Source: a virus
DNA length: 22,317 bases
Direction: 5' to 3' (one strand)
IMG/VR virus record: IMGVR_UViG_3300008050_000358
Span: 1-22,317 of that record
Part shown: one piece after another, positions 1 through 7,934 of the stretch
How positions within the stretch are numbered: the stretch's first letter is position 1
How the letters are laid out: each line of letters begins with the position of its first letter
Position numbers and translations under genes: made by a program
The notes under the pieces: model-generated
The model's input: only the letters and a program-made list of their open reading frames with translations
Told to the model about the DNA's origin: nothing
Databases searched by the model: none

Positions 1-1410
1 AACGACGCTAATGACGCCCTTAACGATCAACTGGAAGCCCAAAACGCTCTCCGAGAAATTAATCGTCAGCAGATTGAGGATACTAAGAAAGCTATCGACG
101 ACTTAGTACAAGCTCGTAAGGAGGAGCATCTAGCTGCTCAAGCAGCCGATGCTGATATTCGGGGTGACGTGATAGAGAAGGCCCGTTTTGAAGCTCAGGC
201 AATAGCATTAGCTGCTCAAAAGAGAGCTAAGGCATTACTTGACGATGCAAAAGCGGCTCGTGCGGCAGGTAACGAGGCTGCGGCCAGAGACTTTGAGCGA
301 CAAGCTCAGGACACGATTGACTTCGCTCGACGCAAGGCTGAGAAGGGTCAACGGGAGGCTCAACAGGACGTATTCGGGGCACGAGAAAAGGCAGTAGAGG
401 GAGCCGAACGGGAACGTGCCGTCGAAGAAGATATCACAAAGCAACTTATTAAGCAGGTAACTACCCTCCAAGGATATTTTGCTTTAGTGCAAGCGATTGC
501 ATACGTTCGGGAAATGAAAGAGCGTAGAGCCGTTATGGCAGCTAGGCAATCCCTAGCATATCAGCAACGGGCTATAATGCTTTCGCATAAGGCCGGTCAA
601 CCGGGAGCCACCCCGGCTATGAAACGTAAAGCTCAGGAGGCTCAGTTAGACGCAAAACTAGCTTCGGCTCTTGCCGGTAAGCGGGCCGGGGAAGCGGGCC
701 TTGACGGACTAGCATCTGAGGAATTAGCAGCCGCCAAGCAAGAAATAGTTGATACGTTAAACGATCTAGAAGGAGCTATAGCTGCTGCTAGAGATAAGGT
801 AAAAGTCGCTCTTGAAGGTTTAACGGAACCGTGGAAAGTTGCTGCGATTAGTTGGATCGACGCAGCAATTTCAGGCATTATACAAAAGTGTCCGGAACTA
901 CTCAAACACGTTCAGCATTGTGTAGATAGGGCTAAGGCAATACTAGATCCTAACTTCGTCAATGATGCTGGGTTTGCGACAATAGATATGCCTCTACCCG
1001 GAGACGCTCCTGATGATACTGACTCACCTTTGCCCGGAATAGGAGCCCTCGCAAATTTACCCACTATGGGGGAAGAAAAAGGCACGTCTATGATGGACGC
1101 TCTTGCTCAAGCTATTAGAGACGGTATCCCTAGCGTAATGATAGCTATGGATAACCTAATCGCACAGATAAGTGCTAAGTTAGACGGTCTAGGTCAGAAC
1201 GGGAAGCCCAAATTAAATCTTGGTGCGTCTATACAGAATAAAGTTCAAGCCGGTGGGGCCGGAGCTTTCGGACCTAACGCGGCGACAGGGACTCTTAACG
1301 ACAATCGAAGTATGGAAATGAACGTAAATAATAATATGGACTTAGCCGAAGTAGAACGTCATGTCGGGAATGCGATGGGAGAAGCCTTTAGTGCAACAGG
1401 TACAGTATGA
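1..1410 (+). CDS. Tail tape measure protein, C-terminal part (partial, 5' end outside window)
   Basis: The reading frame is open from base 1, so only the last 469 residues are visible; internal GTG/ATG codons are not the true start. The first ~130 residues are rich in Ala, Glu, Lys, Arg and Gln with almost no Gly or Pro, typical of a long coiled-coil rod. Two more hydrophobic stretches follow around residues 155-175 and 270-290, then a flexible Gly/Asn-rich tail ending in an Asn-Met-rich segment (NVNNNMDLAEVERHVGNAM). Such a tail is common at the end of tape measure proteins, which run down the tail tube and set its length. The next genes look like tail-tip and fibre genes, as expected after a tape measure gene. 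The stop overlaps the next start as ATGA. One copy of the dispersed palindrome lies at 488-501. Identification rests on composition and synteny, not on a diagnostic motif. Confidence 0.75.
   Translation, partial: NDANDALNDQLEAQNALREINRQQIEDTKKAIDDLVQARKEEHLAAQAADADIRGDVIEKARFEAQAIALAAQKRAKALLDDAKAARAAGNEAAARDFERQAQDTIDFARRKAEKGQREAQQDVFGAREKAVEGAERERAVEEDITKQLIKQVTTLQGYFALVQAIAYVREMKERRAVMAARQSLAYQQRAIMLSHKAGQPGATPAMKRKAQEAQLDAKLASALAGKRAGEAGLDGLASEELAAAKQEIVDTLNDLEGAIAAARDKVKVALEGLTEPWKVAAISWIDAAISGIIQKCPELLKHVQHCVDRAKAILDPNFVNDAGFATIDMPLPGDAPDDTDSPLPGIGALANLPTMGEEKGTSMMDALAQAIRDGIPSVMIAMDNLIAQISAKLDGLGQNGKPKLNLGASIQNKVQAGGAGAFGPNAATGTLNDNRSMEMNVNNNMDLAEVERHVGNAMGEAFSATGTV
488..501. promoter_or_regulatory. 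Dispersed palindrome, copy 1 (TGCAAGCGATTGCA)
   Basis: Class B variant of the dispersed 14-bp element: arms TGCAA/TTGCA intact, centre GCGA. It lies inside the tape measure gene, read as Val-Gln-Ala-Ile-Ala. It is the only copy followed by T rather than C. Confidence 0.5.
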
Positions 1411-1787
1411 CAATTACAATAGCGACATTAGACGGTACAAGTCTTCCAACACAGTTTAGTTACCGACCATACGTAGCACCTAAGCGTAATACGATAACTC
1501 GGACGGCTAACGCTGTTGTTGTACAGGCGGCACAACCTCAGATAATACATGGGGACGGTACTATTCCGTTTACATGTCCAGGGTGCTATCCTACGGAGTT
1601 CCAAACGTTCTACGATTTGTACCACACTACTAGTCTAGATTTGTACGTATTTACGGGATACTGGGGAGAGAACTTTGACGTTTATTTCTCTAGCCTAGAT
1701 CAACCTACGGTGCGGGGACGAATATTCGATGTATCAGGCTCATTACAAGTAATGTGCGTAACTACCGAACAAAATGCCGAGTGTTAG
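1407..1787 (+). CDS. Small beta-rich tail protein, possibly Dit-like
   Basis: 126 residues, starting at the ATG of an ATGA overlap with the tape measure stop. The sequence alternates polar and hydrophobic residues as in a beta-sandwich and has no signal peptide or membrane segment. The N-terminus (ATLDGTSLPTQFSY) looks like the opening strands of distal-tail or minor tail proteins, where a short 'DG..LP' turn precedes the sandwich. The C-terminal part (FDVYFSSLDQPTVRGRIFDV) could be the closing sheet. It is much shorter than canonical Dit proteins, so if related it is only the N-terminal core. Its position directly after the tape measure supports a tail-tip role. No catalytic motif is visible. 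Function is inferred mainly from position. Confidence 0.5.
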   Translation: MTITIATLDGTSLPTQFSYRPYVAPKRNTITRTANAVVVQAAQPQIIHGDGTIPFTCPGCYPTEFQTFYDLYHTTSLDLYVFTGYWGENFDVYFSSLDQPTVRGRIFDVSGSLQVMCVTTEQNAEC

Positions 1788-1793
1788 AATATA

Positions 1794-3737
1794 ATGAGTT
1801 GCGATTATCTCTACCAACATTTGTATACTAGGGCGGAATTTCCCCAGGTAGACTGGTTTAACGATTATCCGTTATACCAACCTCTCTTGTATGCACCTAT
1901 GCCCGGATCTGAGATTTGTGTTTCTAACGCTCCTTGGGATTCCGGACTAGGTTCGGATATTTTCTTAGAGTGGGAGTCCGTTCCAAATGCTTCAAATTAC
2001 ATTGTTCAATGGTGCAAGAACGGCTCTTTTAGAGGGCCTACTTTACGTGCAGTAGATGTTACTACCACTAGTTATGAGCTAAAACTGTCTGATGATATTC
2101 GTCATGGTGACGAAATTCACTGGAGAGTTATGGCGTACAACAACTTTGGGGGCCTATCTTCAAAGTCAGAACCTCGGTCGTTTAAGTATCAATGTCCTAA
2201 ACCTCAATCCGGCAAGAAGGGGGGATCTGGAAATTCTGATAACTCTGATCTTTGTGACGAATTTAATGTCGGCATAGAGATTAAGGGCGTTGACATTATG
2301 AGATGTTGTGAAACGAAATTATTCGTTGTCCATTTCTCATACGATTGTAAGGACGAGGACGGCAATCAAATTGTATCCCTTACCAATATCGCATGGTCTC
2401 TCGTTGTACCACAAGCCGAAGTTGGAAATGTTACTATCCCTGGAGCGGTTAACGGAAGAACTGTAGGTGTAAAAAGTAATTGTATTGACGATGTTATTTT
2501 TGATGTTAAGGTATGCCTAACATTTACCCACGCTCATACTGGAGCTACATTTATATGTTGTAAATCTAAGGAGGTTGTGGTAGACTGTTCTACTGACTCC
2601 AAGGATGATTTGGGTATGACTACTTTAAATATACCTTATACTTATACAGAATCTCTAGCTGATGCATGGGATGACACAGGAAATAGATTAGGGTCGGATA
2701 GTGTTACAGTTACGTCTGAGGCTTTAACGGGACCAGTATTTATAGTAGAGTCTACAACTACCGACGTTTCACAGAATGGGCATACGCCTGAGTGCAATAA
2801 TTCAGCTTCACTAGGAACCACGTTAGGGGAAAAAGTAGGGGAAGTTAATACTAGCGAGAAAAAAGTTGCTTTAGAAGCCAGAATTAATCCAGATAAGGAC
2901 GAGATTACTGCGGTTACGGTATGGTCTACTGACCCTAATTCGTTTAGTATAGAAATGGATAGGAATACGGGATTAGCTAAGTGGAGTATTACCGGCGAGC
3001 AAATGCAGATATGGGAAAACAATTCTGGTATGCTGCACAATCCTTCAGTAATACGAACAGTTACTAACTTCGGGTATCTCATAGCTTCGGATTTCTGCTA
3101 TGCTTGTACACACGATATTTACGTAGCTCCTGGGCCGGGATTCAGCGATACTTTTTACGATGACGACGATGTGGATTTAGCAGATCATATTCCAGATATA
3201 GGGGGTCATTGGGAGGCCGGGGCGGCTGCTGCATCAGATTGGGAAATTAACAGTAATACTATAGCAAATTCTGTCGCAGATCCGGATAACGATTCCTATC
3301 AAGCAGTTGTACCGTCATCAGTTAGTGCCCCTAATAAAATTACGGCTGACTTGACTATAGGTACTCATACAACCACTGGAGTTTTTGTAGGATTGATCGT
3401 TCGGTATCTCGACGAAAATAACTATTTTGTTGGGGGAATATATAATGATGGGAGTACTTCAGGTGCGAGAATTTATGAGCGAGTTGGTGGAGGGTTTACA
3501 TTAAGAGCATCTTCAGCATTTACTATTGCGGAGAGTACTGCAAGTCACTCAGTATTCGTAAGAAACGAGGCTACTCAAATAGTCTGTGATATGAATGGTT
3601 TTGTTGCTACGTACTCAACTACTCTTAATGCTACTGAACGGAATTGTGGTATACTAGGTCACACCTTTGTAGGTACGGGAGTCGGTGCTAACGATTTGAC
3701 TGTAGATAATTTGATAATAGAAGGAATACCAGAATGA
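1794..3737 (+). CDS. Tail fibre/adhesin-like protein with FN3 domain and C-terminal jelly-roll
   Basis: 647 residues. Residues ~41-133 look like a fibronectin type III domain (FLEWESVPNASNYIVQW, later HWRVMAYNNFGG). A Gly/Ser/Lys linker covers ~134-152. Residues ~153-266 form a Cys-rich beta region (CC at 171-172 and 255-256, plus other Cys) that may be an Ig-like domain. After a middle region to ~445, residues ~450-645 start with FSDTFYDDDDVDLADHIPD then GGHW, the usual opening of concanavalin/LamG-like jelly-roll domains seen in phage tail proteins and polysaccharide-active enzymes. I see no catalytic residues, so binding rather than cleavage is the simpler reading. The start is the first ATG, 6 nt after the previous stop, with only a weak ribosome site. 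The likely role is host surface or glycan binding at the tail tip. The next gene overlaps by ATGA. Confidence 0.65.
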   Translation: MSCDYLYQHLYTRAEFPQVDWFNDYPLYQPLLYAPMPGSEICVSNAPWDSGLGSDIFLEWESVPNASNYIVQWCKNGSFRGPTLRAVDVTTTSYELKLSDDIRHGDEIHWRVMAYNNFGGLSSKSEPRSFKYQCPKPQSGKKGGSGNSDNSDLCDEFNVGIEIKGVDIMRCCETKLFVVHFSYDCKDEDGNQIVSLTNIAWSLVVPQAEVGNVTIPGAVNGRTVGVKSNCIDDVIFDVKVCLTFTHAHTGATFICCKSKEVVVDCSTDSKDDLGMTTLNIPYTYTESLADAWDDTGNRLGSDSVTVTSEALTGPVFIVESTTTDVSQNGHTPECNNSASLGTTLGEKVGEVNTSEKKVALEARINPDKDEITAVTVWSTDPNSFSIEMDRNTGLAKWSITGEQMQIWENNSGMLHNPSVIRTVTNFGYLIASDFCYACTHDIYVAPGPGFSDTFYDDDDVDLADHIPDIGGHWEAGAAAASDWEINSNTIANSVADPDNDSYQAVVPSSVSAPNKITADLTIGTHTTTGVFVGLIVRYLDENNYFVGGIYNDGSTSGARIYERVGGGFTLRASSAFTIAESTASHSVFVRNEATQIVCDMNGFVATYSTTLNATERNCGILGHTFVGTGVGANDLTVDNLIIEGIPE

Positions 3738-5104
3738 ACGAAGATTATATGAAAGATTTAAGAAGTAAGATTATTAAGACTAGAGAATTTCAATTTATAC
3801 CTGGGAGGGGCCAACCTCGCCAAGTATCGTTACTAGAGGACGGGTTTATAGATGACGCCGGGGGGCACAATACTCTAGCTGCTTGGGAACTATCTTGGGA
3901 CGAAGCCCGAACAATCCACTGTATTAAACTATTTGCTGAAGATAGTACTATCGTCACTTTCTTATCTAGTGATAAAGACGGGCATTGGAAAGGGCGGGAT
4001 CGTCGTACAAAAGGAACGGTGTGTCTGATACCACTACCGTTAGGGGACCGCACTTGGGAAGCATTCGTTGACCCAACTAAGTGGTCCCAAACAATACACC
4101 CTGATCCCAATAAGGAAGAGTTTCACATGTTGGAACCTCTTCCTAGACAATTGGATTGGACGGTTGTGGATAGTTGGGACATTCGGGATCATTTAGAAAC
4201 AGAAAAAACTAAATTACCCGAATCCAATACGGCAGCTATTCTTATAGGATTTAATCGACCTGATTATTTCGAGAAGGTAGTGCAATCGATTGCACAAAAT
4301 CCAGAGGCTCAAACCACACCATTCTTTGTGTTTATGGATAAATGGCGGGATGACTTAGTTACTAATCGTCAAATTAAGGTAGCTAAGGATAATTTGCCCC
4401 ATTGTGCAATCATTAGGCGAAACATCAATTTAGGCTGTGGTCGGAATATTATTGACGCTAGAAAGCAAATCTTCGACCATCTCGGATATGAACGAGCTTG
4501 GGTATTTGAAGATGATCTAGTAATACCCCCTAACTACATGGCTTATTGTAATAATCTAATGGAGTGGGGCAGTAATCAATATGGAAACATCGGGGCAGTT
4601 CAAGGATGGACCCACTCGTTTATGGATCTTTCGGAGAAGATGGCTCAACAGCACCAAGTATTCTCAACATATCAAAGTTGGTGGGGATATTTGATGAAGA
4701 AGGAGGCTTGGGATTCTATCAAGGATTTCCTATACTCTTATCAGAACCTATTTTTGGGCGGGGCTTATATGCAACGGCCTCACCGATCAGTCGTTAAATG
4801 GTTCCACACTTATATGAAGGATACACCTGTAGAGCGTCTCCCAATGTATCCTGAAAACGCTGTTCAGACTATAGATCGTAGGGATAGGTTTAATGCACCT
4901 CCTAGTGGTCAAGACGGAGCAACTTGGATCTCGTTTTACCAGCAAGGATGGGTTCGACTAGCTCCTACAGTGGGCAGAGCCCAATATATAGGTAAGCACG
5001 GGATTCACATGAATAGCAGTTTTTGGGATAGAATGAAATTTGAAGATTTAACGTTAGATGTTTTAGAAGGCGACGAGTCTATAAAGGAGTTTATCCCAGC
5101 ATGA
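3734..5104 (+). CDS. GT-A fold glycosyltransferase with extra N-terminal domain
   Basis: 456 residues, start in an ATGA overlap, preceded by AAGGA about 9 nt upstream. The catalytic domain begins near residue 167 with a Rossmann-like strand and loop (AAILIGFNRPDYFEKVVQSI). It continues with an NxxLGCGRN segment (231-238) and has the acidic triad EDD at 259-261, in the place of the DxD motif that binds metal and nucleotide sugar. The EDD form and the 'N..RP.Y' opening resemble the GNT-I/GT13 and GT2-like families. The downstream QSWWGYLMKKEAW is consistent with an acceptor-side region. Residues 1-165 form a separate domain of short beta segments that I do not recognise. The enzyme should transfer a sugar from an activated nucleotide; donor and acceptor are unknown. 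It is co-transcribed with two other glycosyltransferases and lies between tail genes. A palindrome copy lies at 4281-4294. Confidence 0.75.
   Translation: MNEDYMKDLRSKIIKTREFQFIPGRGQPRQVSLLEDGFIDDAGGHNTLAAWELSWDEARTIHCIKLFAEDSTIVTFLSSDKDGHWKGRDRRTKGTVCLIPLPLGDRTWEAFVDPTKWSQTIHPDPNKEEFHMLEPLPRQLDWTVVDSWDIRDHLETEKTKLPESNTAAILIGFNRPDYFEKVVQSIAQNPEAQTTPFFVFMDKWRDDLVTNRQIKVAKDNLPHCAIIRRNINLGCGRNIIDARKQIFDHLGYERAWVFEDDLVIPPNYMAYCNNLMEWGSNQYGNIGAVQGWTHSFMDLSEKMAQQHQVFSTYQSWWGYLMKKEAWDSIKDFLYSYQNLFLGGAYMQRPHRSVVKWFHTYMKDTPVERLPMYPENAVQTIDRRDRFNAPPSGQDGATWISFYQQGWVRLAPTVGRAQYIGKHGIHMNSSFWDRMKFEDLTLDVLEGDESIKEFIPA
4281..4294. promoter_or_regulatory. Dispersed palindrome, copy 2 (TGCAATCGATTGCA)
   Basis: Perfect palindrome, extending one base each side as G...C. 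Class B centre (TCGA). It is inside the GT-A glycosyltransferase gene, read as Val-Gln-Ser-Ile-Ala-Gln. Confidence 0.6.
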
Positions 5105-5382
5105 ATATACCTAACTTAATGAAGAAAACCCTCACTCTTGCCTATGCCTTATTTAACGGTAAGTCGGTAAGTAAAGAGAGAATATCTGCTAGAGTAGAAA
5201 TTTGCTCAACGTGCGACTTAGTACGTGTACAGGGTGATGACGAGAACGGCCTTCTCCGATGCGGTATTTGTGGATGTAAAGTTGGAGAATCTGCTCTAAT
5301 TAATTTAGCTCGGTACGAGGAAACTGGGGCGTATGGGTGTAAACATCCCGATGGATCTAAGTGGCAGAAGGCAGGTGTCTAG
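5101..5382 (+). CDS. Small cysteine-rich, zinc-binding-type protein
   Basis: 93 residues; start in an ATGA overlap, with AGGAG upstream of the start. The N-terminal third is basic and mildly hydrophobic. The rest carries a Cys cluster: CSTC (35-38), then CGICGC (53-58), then a lone Cys at 80 in YGCKHPDGSKW. This C-x2-C...C-x2-C-x-C...C(P)xxxxW layout looks like a small metal-binding protein family that I recall beside glycosyltransferase genes in phages; that association is from memory and unverified. I see no catalytic residues. It could be an adaptor, a nucleic-acid binder, or a partner of the flanking glycosyltransferases. The gene extends into the upstream end of the next reading frame if an early start is used there. 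Confidence 0.6.
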   Translation: MNIPNLMKKTLTLAYALFNGKSVSKERISARVEICSTCDLVRVQGDDENGLLRCGICGCKVGESALINLARYEETGAYGCKHPDGSKWQKAGV

Positions 5383-5386
5383 GCCA

Positions 5387-6187
5387 ATGCGAATAGTTGA
5401 CTGCTTTTTATTCTTTAATGAATTGGAGTTACTAGAGCTTCGGTTGAATGAGTTATCTGATGTTGTGGACGAACATGTTTTAGTAGAAGCCACTCACACG
5501 TTTCGAGGTGAACGGAAAGAGTTGGTGTACACGAAAAACAGACGACGTTTTAAGAAGTATGAAAACAAGATAACTCATTTGGTCGTAGACAATCCACCTG
5601 AGTACGAGTTGCCGTTGCTAGATGCTGATGTTTGGGTAAGGGAGCATAATCAGCGGAAGGCACTACGACAACAGTTCGATTGGCAAGAGGGTGATTGGGT
5701 ACTATTATCCGATGTCGATGAGATCCCTAGACCGCGTGTAATTAAGAATGTGATTAAGGGAGGCAATCCCGACGCAATCTATGTCTTTAGGCAGGAGTTA
5801 TACTACTATTGGGTTAATCTACGACAGAACCAGATATGGTGTGGCACGCTTATGTTTCAGCCAAAGGATCACTGTTTTCAGGAATTGCGGGACGCTCGTT
5901 GGAATAGGCCACCTATGACTTTCTTGGAGAATGGGGGATGGCACTTTTCGTATTTAGGTGATGTAGCACGAATACAAAAAAAGATGCGTGCAAGTTCTGA
6001 GACTACTAACGAGAAATTCTTAGGTACTGCTTGGTTAGAGGAATGTTGCGTCAAAGGACTAGACCATTTACAGAGAGATGGTGAACAGTTCCGTAAGATA
6101 TTTGTTAAAGTGGGTAGTTCGTTTCCAAGATATATAACTAAGTGGCTTGTGAAATATCCGTCCCTATGCAAACGTTTGCACGATTAG
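5387..6187 (+). CDS. GT17-family glycosyltransferase (N-acetylglucosaminyltransferase-like)
   Basis: 266 residues from the chosen ATG. The opening MRIVDCFLFFNELELLELRL followed by VDEHVLVEATHTFRGERK is the signature of family GT17 (Pfam Glyco_transf_17), whose eukaryotic member is the bisecting GlcNAc transferase GnT-III. An acidic patch SDVDEIP (108-114) fits the metal/nucleotide-sugar site. I chose this start because the family signature begins at once; the frame is open further upstream with an ATG at 5351 and a GTG at 5375, the latter with AGAAGG just before it, so 4-12 extra residues are possible. Phage and bacterial GT17 members are usually about this length. It is the second enzyme of the glycosylation island. 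Its last codons contain palindrome copy 3. Confidence 0.85.
   Translation: MRIVDCFLFFNELELLELRLNELSDVVDEHVLVEATHTFRGERKELVYTKNRRRFKKYENKITHLVVDNPPEYELPLLDADVWVREHNQRKALRQQFDWQEGDWVLLSDVDEIPRPRVIKNVIKGGNPDAIYVFRQELYYYWVNLRQNQIWCGTLMFQPKDHCFQELRDARWNRPPMTFLENGGWHFSYLGDVARIQKKMRASSETTNEKFLGTAWLEECCVKGLDHLQRDGEQFRKIFVKVGSSFPRYITKWLVKYPSLCKRLHD
6167..6180. promoter_or_regulatory. Dispersed palindrome, copy 3 (TGCAAACGTTTGCA)
   Basis: Exact class A consensus, in the last codons of the GT17 gene (Cys-Lys-Arg-Leu-His-Asp-stop). Its right arm provides the TTGCAC of a possible -35 box for the next gene. Confidence 0.7.
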
Positions 6188-6203
6188 AGTAGATAAATAT
6201 AAA
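6176..6203 (+). promoter_or_regulatory. Candidate sigma70-like promoter overlapping palindrome copy 3
   Basis: TTGCAC (6176-6181), 16-bp spacer, TATAAA (6198-6203), followed by a 46-nt gap rich in A/T and then the GT-B gene with a strong AGGAG site. The -35 box would be half of the palindrome, so a bound protein would occlude RNA polymerase. It is weaker than the three consensus promoters of this window and may be chance. Confidence 0.3.
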
Positions 6204-6233
6204 ATACCGTTAACACAAGTATTAGGAGTTGAA

Positions 6234-7934
6234 ATGAGAATTGTATTGATTGGGGAAAACCCTCAAGTCCCGTCTGGATTCGGGATGCAGATGGAAATGT
6301 TAGCTAGAGGATTAGGGTTAAAACATGAAGTAACTATTTTAGCTACCAATCCTCCTAACATTATAGACGGTAACGTACATGCTTTGTTTTGTAGAGATTT
6401 AAATGTTCCTTCGGTAATGGATACCCATTTAAATAGGATAAGGCCGGATGCCGTAATAGTATTTTACCACACTCAGCAGGGGAGGGCTGCGGGAGAATTA
6501 CTACACGCTCCTGCAAACTGTCCCATATTTATTTGGTTGCCGTGGGAGGGGTCGGCTCTACCGAAGGGGTACGAGGGGTACTTTACTAATGTTCCTAACG
6601 ATACGGTAGTTCATCTATCTGAATACGCTAAAGATTTGTGGAAGGATCATGCTCCTTCTAAGAACGTAATTCCTCACGCATTTGACCCTGACATATTTAA
6701 CGTAGATTTTTGGGATAAGAAAATAGAGCGTGCTACGAAGCGGGAATTACGGCGTAAGTGGTCAGAACGTCTTAGATTTCCCTTGTTTGACGATTCACTA
6801 CTGATCCTAAACTTAGATAGGAATATTTGGCATAAGCGTTGGGATATGACATTCAGTTATTTAAAGGAGTTAAAGGCTCGTCATCACCCAAAATCCGTGC
6901 AATTGATTGCACACACTATAAAAACTACTGATGGCTCCGTTGGGGGAATTACTCACGACTTAGAGCAATTAGCTAAACTCTACGGTGTTTGGGAGCAAGT
7001 CTGCTTCACAGATTTCGGATGGTTTAACGGATTTAGTAGAGAGGAATTGGCGGAACTGTATAAACTATGCGACTTCCGCCTTTCGACTTCTCAAGGAGAG
7101 GGATTTGGAATTCCTACTTTAGAGGCTGCTGCTTGTGGATGCCCTCAAATAATAAACAATAGTACGACTATGCCGGAAATAGTTGGGTCCGACTATTCCG
7201 GTCTAATTGATAGTGCTGGCACAGAGGAGAGGTTAGACACTCTTTGGAAAGTTCCAGATACTCAAGCAATGGTAACTCAGACATTGAAGTTGTATAAGAA
7301 ATACCCAGTATTTCTTGAGGAGTGTAGAAAACTGGCCGAAACCCTTCCCGAAAAGTTTGGTAAGGATCGGGTAGTCACAGATTGGGACGATTTAATTGCA
7401 AGTAAGGCTCAAAATAAATTCAGGGGCTACTATCAATCTCATTGGGGATTTAAACCTGGACTTAGAGTATCTCAATGTAGAGAAGTCCTACCCAATATTA
7501 TCAGACGATTGAAGGTAAATCCTACAGTAATAGAGGCATTTGCATTTGATGGACTAACAGTAAGAGCCTGCTTAGAATATGGGATCGAGATATACGGGTA
7601 TGAGCCAGACGAAAATCTAAGGTCTAAATGGCACCCTTCAATTGCGAGTCGGTGGACAGGTAATCTGTTCAGTACAGATGTACTAGTCCTTACTACAAAT
7701 AACGGCGGTATTGTTACAGGAGATTTTGAGTGGATACTCTACCGACCTTATGAGGTAGCTCAATGGAATTCTCGTGAAAAGTCTAACATTAAAGACGAGT
7801 TACCGAAGACGCACACTAGACGTACAGATTTAGAAGGGTTAGCGAAGGAGTTTGTAGGAGGATTTTTTGAACATCAAATTTGGCATATAGACGATGATAC
7901 GTCTTATATACCAGAAGGGTTTAGAAAGAAATGA
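6234..7934 (+). CDS. GT-B fold glycosyltransferase (GT4-like) with C-terminal extension
   Basis: 566 residues, ATG preceded by AGGAG at 5-nt spacing. The N-terminal Rossmann domain starts MRIVLIGENPQVPSGFGMQM with the Gly-rich loop typical of GT4 enzymes. A nucleotide-binding half follows with NLDRNIWHKRWD near 193-204 and the E-x7-E signature region EGFGIPTLEA at 289-298, then CGCPQIINN, as in GT4/GT1 retaining transferases. Catalytic activity therefore looks intact. From about residue 395 to the end a further domain (~170 residues) begins RGYYQSHWGFKPG; I do not recognise it. It may bind the acceptor or anchor the enzyme to a tail protein. This is the third glycosyltransferase in the tail module. 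Palindrome copy 4 is inside it. The stop overlaps the hub gene start (ATGA). Confidence 0.85.
   Translation: MRIVLIGENPQVPSGFGMQMEMLARGLGLKHEVTILATNPPNIIDGNVHALFCRDLNVPSVMDTHLNRIRPDAVIVFYHTQQGRAAGELLHAPANCPIFIWLPWEGSALPKGYEGYFTNVPNDTVVHLSEYAKDLWKDHAPSKNVIPHAFDPDIFNVDFWDKKIERATKRELRRKWSERLRFPLFDDSLLILNLDRNIWHKRWDMTFSYLKELKARHHPKSVQLIAHTIKTTDGSVGGITHDLEQLAKLYGVWEQVCFTDFGWFNGFSREELAELYKLCDFRLSTSQGEGFGIPTLEAAACGCPQIINNSTTMPEIVGSDYSGLIDSAGTEERLDTLWKVPDTQAMVTQTLKLYKKYPVFLEECRKLAETLPEKFGKDRVVTDWDDLIASKAQNKFRGYYQSHWGFKPGLRVSQCREVLPNIIRRLKVNPTVIEAFAFDGLTVRACLEYGIEIYGYEPDENLRSKWHPSIASRWTGNLFSTDVLVLTTNNGGIVTGDFEWILYRPYEVAQWNSREKSNIKDELPKTHTRRTDLEGLAKEFVGGFFEHQIWHIDDDTSYIPEGFRKK
6898..6911. promoter_or_regulatory. 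Dispersed palindrome, copy 4 (TGCAATTGATTGCA)
   Basis: The most diverged copy: arms intact, but the central CG is TG. Class B. Inside the GT-B gene, read as Val-Gln-Leu-Ile-Ala-His. Flanked by G and C as in copies 2, 5 and 8. Confidence 0.45.

Noticed and set aside
1790-1795. TATAAT overlapping the start codon of the fibre-like gene as a promoter
   Set aside because: No -35 box at 16-18 bp, and transcription would start inside the gene.
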